Positions 31,988-44,147 of a DNA stretch of 64,000 nucleotides are shown here, piece by piece. The DNA is taken from the NCBI GenBank assembly GCA_026724425.1, contig JAIUCV010000101.1, positions 1,302,001 through 1,366,000 on the forward strand, read 5' to 3'. The DNA comes from Erythrophleum ivorense (lineage: Eukaryota; Streptophyta; Magnoliopsida; Fabales; Fabaceae). A model generated the notes under the pieces. That model made no database searches and had not been told where the DNA came from. It worked only from the letters and a program-made list of their open reading frames with translations. The position numbers and the translations under genes were made by a program. Numbering within the stretch: position 1 is the stretch's first letter; every line of letters begins with the position of its first letter.

Positions 31988-32013
31988 CCGTTTTCGCTGA
32001 CGGTGGTGCTGGA
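31988..32013. repeat. 26-bp segment identical to PDV2 exon 1
   Basis: Identical to 44041-44066, which codes on the minus strand for SSTTVSENG of PDV2. It lies between inverted 10-mers ACTCTTTACC and GGTAAAGAGT. The same segment occurs in units 3 and 4; unit 5 (about 40335) has it with changes, and unit 1 (about 29297) is more eroded. Confidence 0.85.
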
Positions 32014-32035
32014 ACGGCCAATTGGTAAAGAGTAA

Positions 32036-32403
32036 TTGGGAGATGTATTGAACTTGGTATTTTAAGTGATTCTAGGTGATTTGTATTAAAATAATAAATC
32101 TCCTATTATTCTAATGTGAATTTTAAAAACTCTTTTAAAATATGGTATTATTGAACTTGTGATTTTAAAATATACATTCAAATCTAGTGTTATTGAAAAA
32201 AATTTAAAAGATGGTTTTAAGTGATTTCAAGTGATTTTAGAATTATTGGGTGGGATTTCCTTGTTTATTCAAATCTCATAGTTTTAGGTGGAATTTTATA
32301 GTGATTTTATTAAAATCATAACAACATTTCTAAAATCACCCTAAATCATCTAAAAATGAAATCACCTCAAATCACTTTAAATCTCAAGTTCAATACACCC
32401 CCC
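32036..32403. mobile_element. PIF/Harbinger-like MITE, unit 2 copy
   Basis: TAA at 32033-32035 and 32404-32406 flank ends of the type GGGAGATGTATTGAACTTG and, from the right, GGGGGGTGTATTGAACTTG. A TAA target duplication with G-rich ends fits PIF/Harbinger (Tourist-like) MITEs. Confidence 0.7.
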
Positions 32404-32774
32404 TAAATATGTATCTACTCAGGTCCAGCAATCTCAAGTTTGTCAAAATCTTTGAGATTTAAATTTATACGAATTAAATTTAAAAGCGTGTAAATTTATA
32501 AGAATAATGGTAGATTAAATCGATCTAGCAAAGTCTACATCAATAATAAAAATAGGTTTATTTTTGTTATGACATACAAATGAAAAAAAAAAAAAAACAT
32601 TTAGCTAGAAAATGGCCATTTATGAGGAAAAAACAGCGTATTATTATCCAAACCAAACCAAATTGGACAACTGTTAAGAAGTAAAACTCATAACAAATCT
32701 TTACTAAGAACAACTTAATATTCAAATTTGATTACAACATTATAATAAATAGACATTTTTGCATATTATATTTA

Positions 32775-33102
32775 GATAGGGGAACGCTTCATTTCATCTT
32801 TAATGGCGGCAACAAGGTGATCATAAGCTTGACCCAAGGCAGACTTCATCTCCGGCACCGCCTCCTTTATCGTCTCCAACAATGCATTTTTGGTCACCCT
32901 TTTTTTTTTTTATCAAAAGATTGAACTAAAATATTAATACAGAACATACATGGTATGTCTAATAGCTACTAAGTCCTAACCTCAACGTGTTCATCATATT
33001 GTTAGCTCTAAGTCAAGAATGATTAGCCCTAAGTCTCTTCAAAATTGTCTCTTTCATTGTAACCTCCCGAGTTTCTTTCAGTTGTGCTGCTGATTCACAA
33101 CA
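32775..33102 (-). pseudogene. GLB1 exons 3-4 fragment, unit 2
   Basis: As in unit 1, but exon 4 has an in-frame 12-bp loss in the MWSPE region (CTCCGGCACC directly joined) and exon 3 ends in a TGA after ANHS. Only GLB1 exons 3 and 4 are present. Confidence 0.9.
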
Positions 33103-34076
33103 CTAATAAAACCAAAAGGATTTGTTTCAAAAGATTTTGAATGTATCCACGTTTACAATTGTCACTTTATAAGTGTGAGATAAATCAAAGCGGACATATA
33201 TAAAATAACTAAGAGGGTGTTATTGTATGATATATTTTAATTGGTCAGGAATCCAATCAGAATCCAATGTTATTCAATTAATGATTCTATATTATGTTAT
33301 TAAATCTAGTATTATTAGATATCTTATTTGTAAATCATCATCAAAATATTTTGAAATCTAGTGTTATTCAATCAAAATTTCAAATACTCTATTAAAATAT
33401 AATGTTATTCAAAACTAAATGACTTTTAAAATATTTTTTTATTGAATCATTTGAAACGAATTCCAATGCAGTTTCATGAGCAAATTATAAAAAAACAGAA
33501 TCCAAGCTATATTGCATAGATTTGAGAATCAAGTGATATAGAATTTTTAAAATAAAATCAAAATTTTAAATCTGAAGATAATAAAACCTGAAAAATTAAT
33601 TTTAAATACATGATTGAATAACACTTCTAAAAATGGAGAAAATGCAAAACAAAATCTTCAATTTTCAAATTTGGGCCAAAAAAGCCAACATTTGTAGTTT
33701 TTGACCCACTCATTTTAGTCCACATCTTTTGTTGACCAACTAGTTTTAACTCTTTGTTGACCAAGCTGTTTTAATTTCAACATTAGTCAACATTAAAAAA
33801 AAAAGAGAGAAAACGATTTTATGCCATATAAGTATATTTGATAACTATTTTTTTTGCACACAAATATTAATAAGGAAACATAATAAAACAATGTATCTGT
33901 AGCTTACCAAAAAAAAAATGAATTATATTTTTGTCTTGGATAAACTTATGACTCTAATACCATAAGGAAACATTTCAAACCATAATAATCTATATATATA
34001 CGAGTGATATACATATTCTGACAATATCAAACAACAAACATTAACTGTATTTTGAAACCCAAATCTTAGAAAAAAT

Positions 34077-34537
34077 ATGGCGCAAAAAGTGTTTATGATT
34101 ATGCTTATGGTGACATTGATAATGATGGGATATCGTTTAAAAGCATGCAGTGGAATGGATTTTAATGAAAACTCTCACGCATCAACATCTCCCCCACGGT
34201 ACATATCTTACCCTCATATCTCTGTTTACATTTATTTTATATGAGATCTATTAATATTTTTTGTATTGTTCCAAATTTGTTGGATGTCCTTAAAAAACTT
34301 GTATTTACATTTTTTTTATAAAATAATTTACATCTACGGTATTTTAAACTAACTAAAATGTGTATGTATCTATGTTGAAATTTATATTCTGTGGTTGTAT
34401 GCTGAATGGAAAGAGTAATGCCACATCAAGATGTAAACATAGAGTGCTTAAAGTACTGTTATGGAACCCCGGCATGCCAAAGAGGAGGAGACACAAAAGC
34501 GTGTAGAGTGTGTCTATCAGGTTGTATCAGACCATAA
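34077..34537 (+). CDS. Secreted cysteine-rich peptide, array copy 2 (unit 3)
   Basis: Exons 34077-34198 and 34414-34537, 81 residues. It is nearly identical to the copy at 31294; the signal peptide has MVTLIMM instead of MMTLIMM. The Cys pattern C-x3-C-x5-C-x8-C-x2-C-x3-C, the shifted acceptor and the W-box cluster upstream (33701-33790) are the same. Confidence 0.72.
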
Positions 34538-35556
34538 TGTTCTATGTCGATGTATTACGGGAATTTGCATCTACAGTTGATAAACATTAAATCAAAGAGT
34601 AATGAAAATAAATTAATTTTATAATATTTTATCCATGTATCACAAATCTACTAAAACAAGTTTAACTATTGATGTTTGGATGAAGCACAAAAAAAGATTG
34701 ATTTTATTCCATGGCTTAAACATAGTTTTAAGATAAAATTCATTACATAATTAATGACTCTTTACCGTTTTCGCTGACGGTGGTGCTGGAACGGCCAATT
34801 GGTAAAGAGTAATTGGGAGATGTATTGAACTTGGTATTTTAAGTGATTCTAGGTTATTTGTACTAAAATAATAAATCTCCTATTATTCTAATGTGAATTT
34901 TAAAAACTCTTTTAAAATATAGTATTATTGAACTTGTGATTTTAAAATATACATTCAAATCTAGTGTTATTGAAAAAATTTTAAAAGATGGTTTTAAGTG
35001 ATTTCAAGTGATTTTAGAATTATTGGGTGGGATTTCCTTGTTTATTCAAATCTCATAGTTTTAGGTGGAATTTTATAGTGATTTTATTAAAATCATAACA
35101 ACATTTCTAAAATCACCCTAAATCATCTAAAAATGAAATCACCTCAAATCACTTTAAATCTCAAGTTCAATACACCCCCCTAAATATGTATCTACTCAGG
35201 TCCAGCAATCTCAAGTTTGTCAAAATCTTTGAGATTTAAATTTATACGAATTAAATTTAAAAGCGTGTAAATTTATAAGAATAATGGTAGATTAATAAAT
35301 CGATCTAGCAAAGTCTACATCAATAATAAAAATAGGTTTATTTTTGTTATGACATACAAATGAAAAAGAAAAAAAAAACATTTAGCTAGAAAATGGCCAT
35401 TTATCCTGAAGAAACAGCGTATTATTATCCAAACCAAACCAAATTGGACAACTGTTAAGAAGTAAAACTCATAACAAATCTTTACTAAGAACAACTTAAT
35501 ATTCAAATTTGATTACAACATTGTAATAAATAGACATTTTTTGCATATTATATTTA

Positions 35557-35884
35557 GATAGGGGAACGCTTCATTTCATCTTTAATGGCGGCAACAAGGT
35601 GATCATAAGCTTGACCCAAGGCAGACTTCATCTCCGGCACCGCCTCCTTTATCGTCTCCAACAATGCATTTTTGGTCACCCTTTTTTTTTTTTATCAAAA
35701 GATTGAACTAAAATATTAATACAGAACATACATGGTATGTCTAATAGCTACTAAGTCCTAACCTCAACGTGTTCATCATATTGTTAGCTCTAAGTCAAGA
35801 ATGATTAGCCCTAAGTCTCTTCAAAATTGTCTCTTTCATTGTAACCTCCCGAGTTTCTTTCAGTTGTGCTGCTGATTCACAACA
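35557..35884 (-). pseudogene. GLB1 exons 3-4 fragment, unit 3
   Basis: Essentially identical to the unit 2 fragment, including the 12-bp loss in exon 4 and the early TGA in exon 3, so these lesions predate the amplification of units 2-4. Confidence 0.9.
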
Positions 35885-36861
35885 CTAATAAAACCAAAAG
35901 GATTTGTTTCAAAAGATTTTGAATGTATCCACGTTTACAATTGTCACTTTATAAGTGTGAGATAAATCAAAGCGGACATATATAAAATAACTAAGAGGGT
36001 GTTATTGTATGATATATTTTAATTGGTCAGGAATCCAATCAGAATCCAATGTTATTCAATTAATGATTCTATATTATGTTATTAAATCTAGTATTATTAG
36101 ATATCTTATTTGTAAATCATCATCAAAATATTTTGAAATCTAGTGTCATTCAATCAAAATTTCAAATACTCTATTAAAATATAATGTTATTCAAAACTAA
36201 ATGACTTTTAAAATATTTTTTTATTGAATCATTTGAAACGAATTCCAATGCAGTTTCATGAGCAAATTATAAAAAAAACAGAATCCAAGCTATATTGCAT
36301 AGATTTGAGAATCAAGTGATATAGAATTTTTAAAATAAAATCAAAATTTTAAATCTGAAGATAATAAAACCTGAAAAATTAATTTTAAATACATGATTGA
36401 ATAACACTTCTAAAAATGGAGAAAATGCAAAACAAAATCTTCAATTTTCAAATTTGGGCCAAAAAAGCCAACATTTGTAGTTTTTGACCCACTCATTTTA
36501 GTCCACATATTTTGTTGACCAACTAGTTTTAACTCTTTGTTGACCAATCTGTTTTAATTTCAACATTAGTCAACATTAAAAAAAAAAAGAGAGAAAACGA
36601 TTTTATGCCATATAAGTATATTTGATAACTATTTTTTTTGCACACAAATATTAATAAGGAAACATAATAAAACAATGTATCTGTAGCTTACCAAAAAAAA
36701 AAATGAATTATATTTTTGTCTTGGATAAACTTATGACTCTAATACCATAAGGAAACATTTCAAACCATAATAATCTATATATATACGAGTGATATACATA
36801 TTCTGACAATATCAAACAACAAACATTAACTGTATTTTGAAACCCAAATCTTAGAAAAAAT

Positions 36862-37322
36862 ATGGCGCAAAAAGTGTTTATGATTATGCTTATGATGACA
36901 TTGATAATGATGGGATATCGTTTAAAAGCATGCAGTGGAATGGATTTTAATGAAAACTCTCACGCATCAACATCTCCCCCACGGTACATATCTTACCCTC
37001 ATATCTCTGTTTACATTTATTTTATATGAGATCTATTAATATTTTTTGTATTGTTCCAAATTTGTTGGATGTCCTTAAAAAACTTGTATTTACATTTTTT
37101 TTATAAAATAATTTACATCTACGGTATTTTAAACTAACTAAAATGTGTATGTATCTATGTTGAAATTTATATTCTGTGGTTGTATGCTGAATGGAAAGAG
37201 TAATGCCACATCAAGATGTAAACATAGAGTGCTTAAAGTACTGTTATGGAACCCCGGCATGCCAAAGAGGAGGAGACACAAAAGCGTGTAGAGTGTGTCT
37301 ATCAGGTTGTATCAGACCATAA
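36862..37322 (+). CDS. Secreted cysteine-rich peptide, array copy 3 (unit 4)
   Basis: Exons 36862-36983 and 37199-37322, 81 residues, same protein as copy 1 as far as I can read it (MMTLIMM form). Same splice signals and promoter motifs (36484-36573). Confidence 0.72.
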
Positions 37323-38341
37323 TGTTCTATGTCGATGTATTACGGGAATTTGCATCTACAGTTGATAAACATTAAATCAAAGAGTAATGAAAATAAATTA
37401 ATTTTATAATATTTTATCCATGTATCACAAATCTACTAAAACAAGTTTAACTATTGATGTTTGGATGAAGCACAAAAAAAGATTGATTTTATTCCATGGC
37501 TTAAACATAGTTTTAAGATAAAATTCATTACATAATTAATGACTCTTTACCGTTTTCGCTGACGGTGGTGCTGGAACGGCCAATTGGTAAAGAGTAATTG
37601 GGAGATGTATTGAACTTGGTATTTTAAGTGATTCTAGGTTATTTGTACTAAAATAATAAATCTCCTATTATTCTAATGTGAATTTTAAAAACTCTTTTAA
37701 AATATAGTATTATTGAACTTGTGATTTTAAAAGATACATTCAAATCTAGTGTTATTGAAAAAATTTTAAAAGATGGTTTTAAGTGATTTCAAGTGATTTT
37801 AGAATTATTGGGTGGGATTTCCTTGTTTATTCAAATCTCATAGTTTTAGGTGGAATTTTATAGTGATTTTATTAAAATCATAACAACATTTCTAAAATCA
37901 CCCTAAATCATCTAAAAATGAAATCACCTCAAATCACTTTAAATCTCAAGTTCAATACACCCCCCTAAATATGTATCTACTCAGGTCCAGCAATCTCAAG
38001 TTTGTCAAAATCTTTGAGATTTAAATTTATACGAATTAAATTTAAAAGCGTGTAAATTTATAAGAATAATGGTAGATTAATAAATCGATCTAGCAAAGTC
38101 TACATCAATAATAAAAATAGGTTTATTTTTGTTATGACATACAAATGAAAAAGAAAAAAAAAACATTTAGCTAGAAAATGGCCATTTATCCTGAAGAAAC
38201 AGCGTATTATTATCCAAACCAAACCAAATTGGACAACTGTTAAGAAGTAAAACTCATAACAAATCTTTACTAAGAACAACTTAATATTCAAATTTGATTA
38301 CAACATTGTAATAAATAGACATTTTTTGCATATTATATTTA

Positions 38342-38670
38342 GATAGGGGAACGCTTCATTTCATCTTTAATGGCGGCAACAAGGTGATCATAAGCTTGAC
38401 CCAAGGCAGACTTCATCTCCGGCACCGCCTCCTTTATCGTCTCCAACAATGCATTTTTGGTCACCCTTTTTTTTTTTTTATCAAAAGATTGAACTAAAAT
38501 ATTAATACAGAACATACATGGTATGTCTAATAGCTACTAAGTCCTAACCTCAACGTGTTCATCATATTGTTAGCTCTAAGTCAAGAATGATTAGCCCTAA
38601 GTCTCTTCAAAATTGTCTCTTTCATTGTAACCTCCCGAGTTTCTTTCAGTTGTGCTGCTGATTCACAACA
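38342..38670 (-). pseudogene. GLB1 exons 3-4 fragment, unit 4
   Basis: Same structure and lesions as the fragments in units 2 and 3. Confidence 0.9.
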
Positions 38671-39645
38671 CTAATAAAACCAAAAGGATTTGTTTCAAAA
38701 GATTTTGAATGTATCCACGTTTACAATTGTCACTTTATAAGTGTGAGATAAATCAAAGCGGACATATATAAAATAACTAAGAGGGTGTTATTGTATGATA
38801 TATTTTAATTGGTCAGGAATCCAATCAGAATCCAATGTTATTCAATTAATGATTCTATATTATGTTATTAAATCTAGTATTATTAGATATCTTATTTGTA
38901 AATCATCATCAAAATATTTTGAAATCTAGTGTCATTCAATCAAAATTTCAAATACTCTATTAAAATATAATGTTATTCAAAACTAAATGACTTTTAAAAT
39001 ATTTTTTTTATTGAATCATTTGAAACGAATTCCAATGCAGTTTCATGAGCAAATTATAAAAAAACAGAATCCAAGCTATATTGCATAGATTTGAGAATCA
39101 AGTGATATAGAATTTTTAAAATAAAATCAAAATTTTAAATCTGAAGATAATAAAACCTGAAAAATTAATTTTAAATACATGATTGAATAACACTTCTAAA
39201 AATGGAGAAAATGCAAAACAAAATCTTCAATTTTCAAATTTGGGCCAAAAAAGCCAACATTTGTAGTTTTTGACCCACTCATTTTAGTCCACATCTTTTG
39301 TTGACCAACTAGTTTTAACTCTTTGTTGACCAAGCTGTTTTAATTTCAACATTAGTCAACATTAAAAAAAAAGAGAGAAAACGATTTTATGCCATATAAG
39401 TATATTTGATAACTATTTTTTTTGCACACAAATATTAATAAGGAAACATAATAAAACAATGTATCTGTAGCTTACCAAAAAAAAAAATGAATTATATTTT
39501 TGTCTTGGATAAACTTATGACTCTAATACCATAAGGAAACATTTCAAACCATAATAATCTATATATATACGAGTGATATACATATTCTGACAATATCAAA
39601 CAACAAACATTAACTGTATTTTGAAACCCAAATCTTAGAAAAAAT

Positions 39646-40106
39646 ATGGCGCAAAAAGTGTTTATGATTATGCTTATGATGACATTGATAATGATGGGAT
39701 ATCGTTTAAAAGCATGCAGTGGAATGGATTTTAATGAAAACTCTCACGCATCAACATCTCCCCCACGGTACATATCTTACCCTCATATCTCTGTTTACAT
39801 TTATTTTATATGAGATCTATTAATATTTTTTGTATTGTTCCAAATTTGTTGGATGTCCTTAAAAAACTTGTATTTACATTTTTTTTATAAAATAATTTAC
39901 ATCTACGGTATTTTAAACTAACTAAAATGTGTATGTATCTATGTTGAAATTTATATTATGTGGTTGTATGCTGAATGGAAAGAGTAATGCCACATCAAGA
40001 TGTAAACATAGAGTGCTTAAAGTACTGTTATGGAACCCCGGCATGCCAAAGAGGAGGAGACACAAAAGCGTGTAGAGTGTGTCTATCAGGTTGTATCAGA
40101 CCATAA
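39646..40106 (+). CDS. Secreted cysteine-rich peptide, array copy 4 (unit 5)
   Basis: Exons 39646-39767 and 39983-40106, 81 residues, same protein as copies 1 and 3. This last copy faces the complete GLB1 gene tail-to-tail (about 1.4 kb apart), which is probably the ancestral arrangement from which the unit was amplified. Confidence 0.72.
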
Positions 40107-40390
40107 TGTTCTATGTCGATGTATTACGGGAATTTGCATCTACAGTTGATAAACATTAAATCAAAGAGTAATGAAAATAAATTAATTTTATAATATTTTA
40201 TCCATGTATCACAAATCTACTAAAACAAGTTTAACTATTGATGTTTGGATGAAGCACAAAAAAAGATTGATTTTATTCCATGGCTTAAACATAGTTTTAA
40301 GATAAAATTCATTACATAATTAATGACTCTTTACCGTTTTCGCTGACGGTGGTGTTGGTGCTATTGATTTTACCAATTGGTAAAGAGTAA

Positions 40391-41158
40391 TTGGGAGATG
40401 TATTGAACTTGGTATTTTAAGTGATTCTAGGTGATTTGTATTAAAATAATAAATCTCCTATTATTCAAATGTGAATTTTAAAAACTCTTTTAAAATTCAG
40501 TGTTATTGAACTTGTGATTTTAAAATGTACATTCAAATCTAGTGTTATTGAAAATATTTTAAAGGATGTTTTAAGTGATTTCAAGTGATTTTAGAGTGAT
40601 TTGGTGGGATTTCCTTATTAAAAACATTATATTCAAATCTCATAGTTTTATGTGGGATTCTATAGTGATTTCATTAAAATCATAACAACTTTTCTAAAAT
40701 CACCATAAATCATCTAAAAATCATGAAATCACTTCAAATCACTTTAAGGGGGGTGTATTGAAAGTGGGATTTGGAGTGATTTAGAGTGATTTGATGTTTA
40801 GTGAGTTTTTAGATGATTTTGTGTGAATAATAGAAGTTCAAGTGATTTTAGTTAAAGTATTCTAAAATCCCACCTAAAACCATGTGATTTGAAGTCTCTT
40901 ATTTTTAAGAAGAAAATCTCCCCAAATCACTCTAGAATCAAATCTTTCTTTTAAAATCCACTTTTAAAAATATTTCTAATAACAGTGGATTTGAAAGTGA
41001 ATTTTAAAATCACAAGTTGAATAACACTGGATTTTAAAAGGGTTTTTAAAATTCAAGTTTGAATAACACTGGATTTGTCATTTTAATACAGATCACCTTA
41101 AATCACTTCAAATCTCACTTTCAATACACCCCCTAAATCTCAAGTTCAATATATCCCC
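40391..41158. mobile_element. PIF/Harbinger-like MITE of unit 5, containing a nested MITE
   Basis: The same element as in units 1-4 (TAA at 40388-40390 and 41159-41161), enlarged by a second element at 40748-41133. Confidence 0.7.
40748..41133. mobile_element. Nested PIF/Harbinger-like MITE, 386 bp
   Basis: Ends GGGGGGTGTATTGAAAGTG and, from the right, GGGGGTGTATTGAAAGTGAG are inverted repeats. TAA duplications lie at 40745-40747 and 41134-41136. Removing it restores the sequence of the other units (ACTTTAAATCTCAAG). It occurs only in unit 5. Confidence 0.88.
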
Positions 41159-41547
41159 TAAATATGTATCTACTCAGGTCCAACAATCTCAAATTTGTCA
41201 AAATCTTTGAGATTTAAATTTATACGAATTAAATTTAAAAGCGTGTAAATTTATAAGAATAATGGTAGATTAAATAGATCTAGCAAAATCTACATCAATA
41301 ATAAAAATAGGTTTGTTTTTGTTATGACATACAAATGAAAAAAAAAAACAAAAAACAAAAAAAAACTTTAGCTAGAAAATGGCCATCCATATTGTTATCT
41401 TGAAGAAACTGCTTATTATTATCCAAACCAAACCAAATTGGACAACTGATAAGAAGTCAAACTCACAACAAATCTTTACTTAGAACAACTTAATATTCAA
41501 ATTTGATTACAACATTGTAATAAATAGACATTTTATGCATATCATAT

Positions 41548-42304
41548 TCAGATAGGGGAACGCTTCATTTCAGCTTTAATGGCGGCAACAAGGTGATCAT
41601 AAGCTTGACCCCAAGCAGACTTCATCTCCGGTGACCACATCTCCGGCACCGCCTCCTTTATCGTCTCCAACAATGCATACTTGGTCACCTGCAATTATAT
41701 TATATTTTTTTGTTTATCAAAAAGATGGGATTGAATTTAAAATATTAATACAGAACATCTAAGATTTGTCTAATAGCTACTAACCTCAAAGTGTTCATCA
41801 ACGACGCCATATTTAGAATGATTGGCTCCAAGTCTCTTCAAGGTTGTCTCTTTAACTGTCACCTTTCCTGTTTTTCTCAGTTGTGCTGCTGATTCACAAC
41901 ACTAATAAACCCAAAAGGACCAAAACTCCAAATTTTCAGTAAAAGAATACAGAAATCAAGTATTGAGATTTCTTTAAAATTGATTTATTATTACCATGAC
42001 AAAGACAGACATGGCATGAGGCTTGAGCTTTGGGTTTTGCTCAGCAGGAATTGGTGAGTCTCTCAAAAAAGAGAACATCTTTTTCGCTGTTGGTGCAATC
42101 TCAAAGATCCTACATTTCAAAACTTGTTCATATCTCAAATTTTATATATACAAACAAAATAGAAAGAATCAATTGGATCATTAAGGCTTACTTTAGAAAA
42201 AGTTTAAGACCCAACTCAGCAGAATGTTTCTTCATGACACTCCATGACTTCACCACAAGAGCTTCTTGTTCTTCTGTGAACACAATCTTTCCCTCACTCT
42301 CCAT
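41548..42304 (-). CDS. GLB1: Class 1 non-symbiotic haemoglobin (phytoglobin), 4 exons
   Basis: Exons 42304-42192, 42109-41995, 41901-41785 and 41688-41548 join to 161 residues, the conserved four-exon structure of plant globins. The start is MESEGKIVFTEEQEALVVKSW. Haem ligands are visible: the distal His in KLKPHAMSVFVM and the proximal His in RLGANHSKYGVV. Class 1 phytoglobins bind oxygen with very high affinity and act as nitric-oxide dioxygenases under hypoxia. The C-terminus (AEMKRSPI) differs from the NLSN end I recall for A. thaliana AHB1. A TATATATA box is about 90 bp upstream. Exons 3-4 of this gene seed the fragments in the array. Confidence 0.95.
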
Positions 42305-42851
42305 ATATTTCAGAACCTGTTATGATTAATATACAATTATTTTCTTTAAAAGAAACTGTGATCTTACTCCAATTAGAAAAGTTGTCCTATGTATATATAG
42401 GTTTTGATAATGACCCTTTTGTGTTATCCAAGAGACAGTTCTTGTTACACAAGTTTTAGATAAAGTTGTCTGGTTTAAGAAATGAAACTATGTGCTATAG
42501 TATACTGTAATGGAACATGGTTTCTATTGGATATGAGTAACATTTCTTTGACCAATCTTCTGGTTAAAACACAATTAAAAAGCTTTATCTCATTACTTTA
42601 CTGATTAATATATTTGCCTATCACACAAGTGGTACAAGTTGTGATACATTGAATCCAATCCAACATAGATACAACTACAAATGGATCTCTCTCTCTCTCT
42701 CTCTTCTAAGATTATTTGCTGAGGAAAGCACAAACAAGAACAAAACTTGGGGGAGTTATGTAGCTTCACATCTAAGAGATAAAAATGATTGAAACTTTAC
42801 ACACACAGAATTCACGCAAATGAGATTACAGAGAAGGGCGGTTTTTTCATA
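42305..42851 (-). promoter_or_regulatory. GLB1 promoter region
   Basis: 547 bp between the PDV2 stop and the GLB1 start. Contains a TATATATA box around 42392 and a CT microsatellite around 42686-42705. No other gene. Confidence 0.5.
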
Positions 42852-44147
42852 TCAACCGTATCCATAAGTTACATCGCGTTTCGCAACCACCGAGTCAAAG
42901 GGTATTTCGACTCTTTCCTTCACAAGACACCGTGCTTCACCGTCTTCAATGACAAGAACTTTCCCGGGCGGGCATTGATTCGGTGTTTTCTTCCCTCTGA
43001 CTACTCCTTGCGGGAGAAACTCGAGTAGTTTCAAGGATGCGCCTCTTTTCCTGATCTCTGGACCATATCCAGACGCAGACAATATAGAAATCACACCGAT
43101 AACTGGAATCACGATCTTTGCAACAGAGCCTAAGAACCGAATAACTCCATGATTTGAGCCTCCATCTCGTCCTCCGTTCGGACTTTTCGCCTCTGACTCG
43201 TTTCTCACATGTCCTGCACCAAACCCATTTGCATTCGGCTTCTGCTTCAATGGTAAGTGAGGTAAGTGTCCATTGTTATCTAAACCGAGGGGGAGAGGAG
43301 AGTGAACAGGGTAAGGTGGAAGAAGAAGATCGTTTTCATAGTCGACTCTTTCGCCAGCAAAAGTCGAAGCCTCGCGTAGTACTTCGAATTCTTTGCCTTT
43401 GTAGTCCTTAAGCTTCTCAAGCAACATTTTCCTGCTGTAATCAATCTCAGAGAGAGCCACTTGCTTCTCGTATTGTTGTCTTTGCCGTAGATTCTGATTT
43501 ATCACAAGAAAACCAATACCATGAGAGATCTTACTACCACAAAATCATTTCCAACATTCACAGAGACTCAACAAAGAAATTCAGACATTCTCAACTAAAA
43601 CTGAAGCAAGTCAGACTTAATTTTGCAGTTAAAAGCAGAACTGACACTTTCAGTGTTCAATGCTAAACAAAAAGCCAGAAACTTGATTTCCATACCTACA
43701 ATTATCAGTTTCGTACTGACTACAGAAAAAACAAACTTTTAACTTTTACAGCTGAAATTGAAGAAATCATCTTCAAGAACAGTCACTAAGAGATCTATAG
43801 AGGAATGAAAAAATGAAGAAAACCCGTAGAAGCAGAGGAATTTTGGGGTTTCAAACCTGTAAAGCAGCAAGCTGAGACTCGAGAGATTCAAGAGCATCAC
43901 GAATACGCAAAAGCCGTTCAGATTCTTCCTCCTCTACATCTCCAGAGCTGATTGAGTCAAAATCCTTCTCTTGATTCCCACTAATCTCATCTTTCTTTCC
44001 TTCTCCCGGAGAAAGATCCTCGTTTCCTCCGCCGCCGCCGCCGTTTTCGCTGACGGTGGTGCTGGAGCTATCGATGCAATCGCTGATCTTGAGTCTCAGC
44101 TCGGTGGCTCTGGCTAAAATTAACCCGATCCCTTCTTCGTCTTCCAT
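42852..44147 (-). CDS. PDV2: PLASTID DIVISION2-like outer-envelope protein, 2 exons
   Basis: Exons 44147-43857 and 43493-42852 join to 310 residues (A. thaliana PDV2 is 307). The N-terminal half is acidic with a coiled-coil region (ERLLRIRDALESLESQLAALQ, continuing NLRQRQQYEKQVALSEID). One transmembrane segment is at about residues 213-235 (VIRFLGSVAKIVIPVIGVISIL). The short C-terminal part ends in YGYG; the terminal Gly is needed for contact with ARC6 in the known protein. PDV2 sits in the chloroplast outer envelope and recruits the dynamin ARC5/DRP5B. A poly-Gly stretch (GGGGGG) at about residue 35 is a small simple repeat. Confidence 0.94.

Larger units (their letters stand above)
28709..41920. 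repeat. Five-unit tandem array, about 2.78 kb per unit (GLB1 3' half plus CRP gene)
   Basis: The anchor GATAGGGGAAC recurs at 30027, 32775, 35557, 38342 and 41551, giving spacings of 2748, 2782, 2785 and 3209 bp; the last spacing is longer mainly because of a nested MITE. Each unit contains, left to right: a CRP gene (plus strand), a short piece matching PDV2, a MITE, and the decayed exons 4 and 3 of GLB1 (minus strand). The left edge falls inside CRP exon 1 (about 28709); the right edge falls inside intron 2 of the complete GLB1 gene (about 41920). Units at 31.4-40.2 kb are nearly identical, so the amplification is recent; the first unit is more diverged. Confidence 0.93.

Noticed and set aside
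35315..38291. Identical 63-codon minus-strand frames in two array units
   Set aside because: They lie in non-coding repeat DNA and are not preserved in units 1, 2 and 5.
28709..41920. The array as a CRISPR or centromeric satellite
   Set aside because: Units contain genes with introns and are kilobases long; spacing and content fit segmental tandem duplication.
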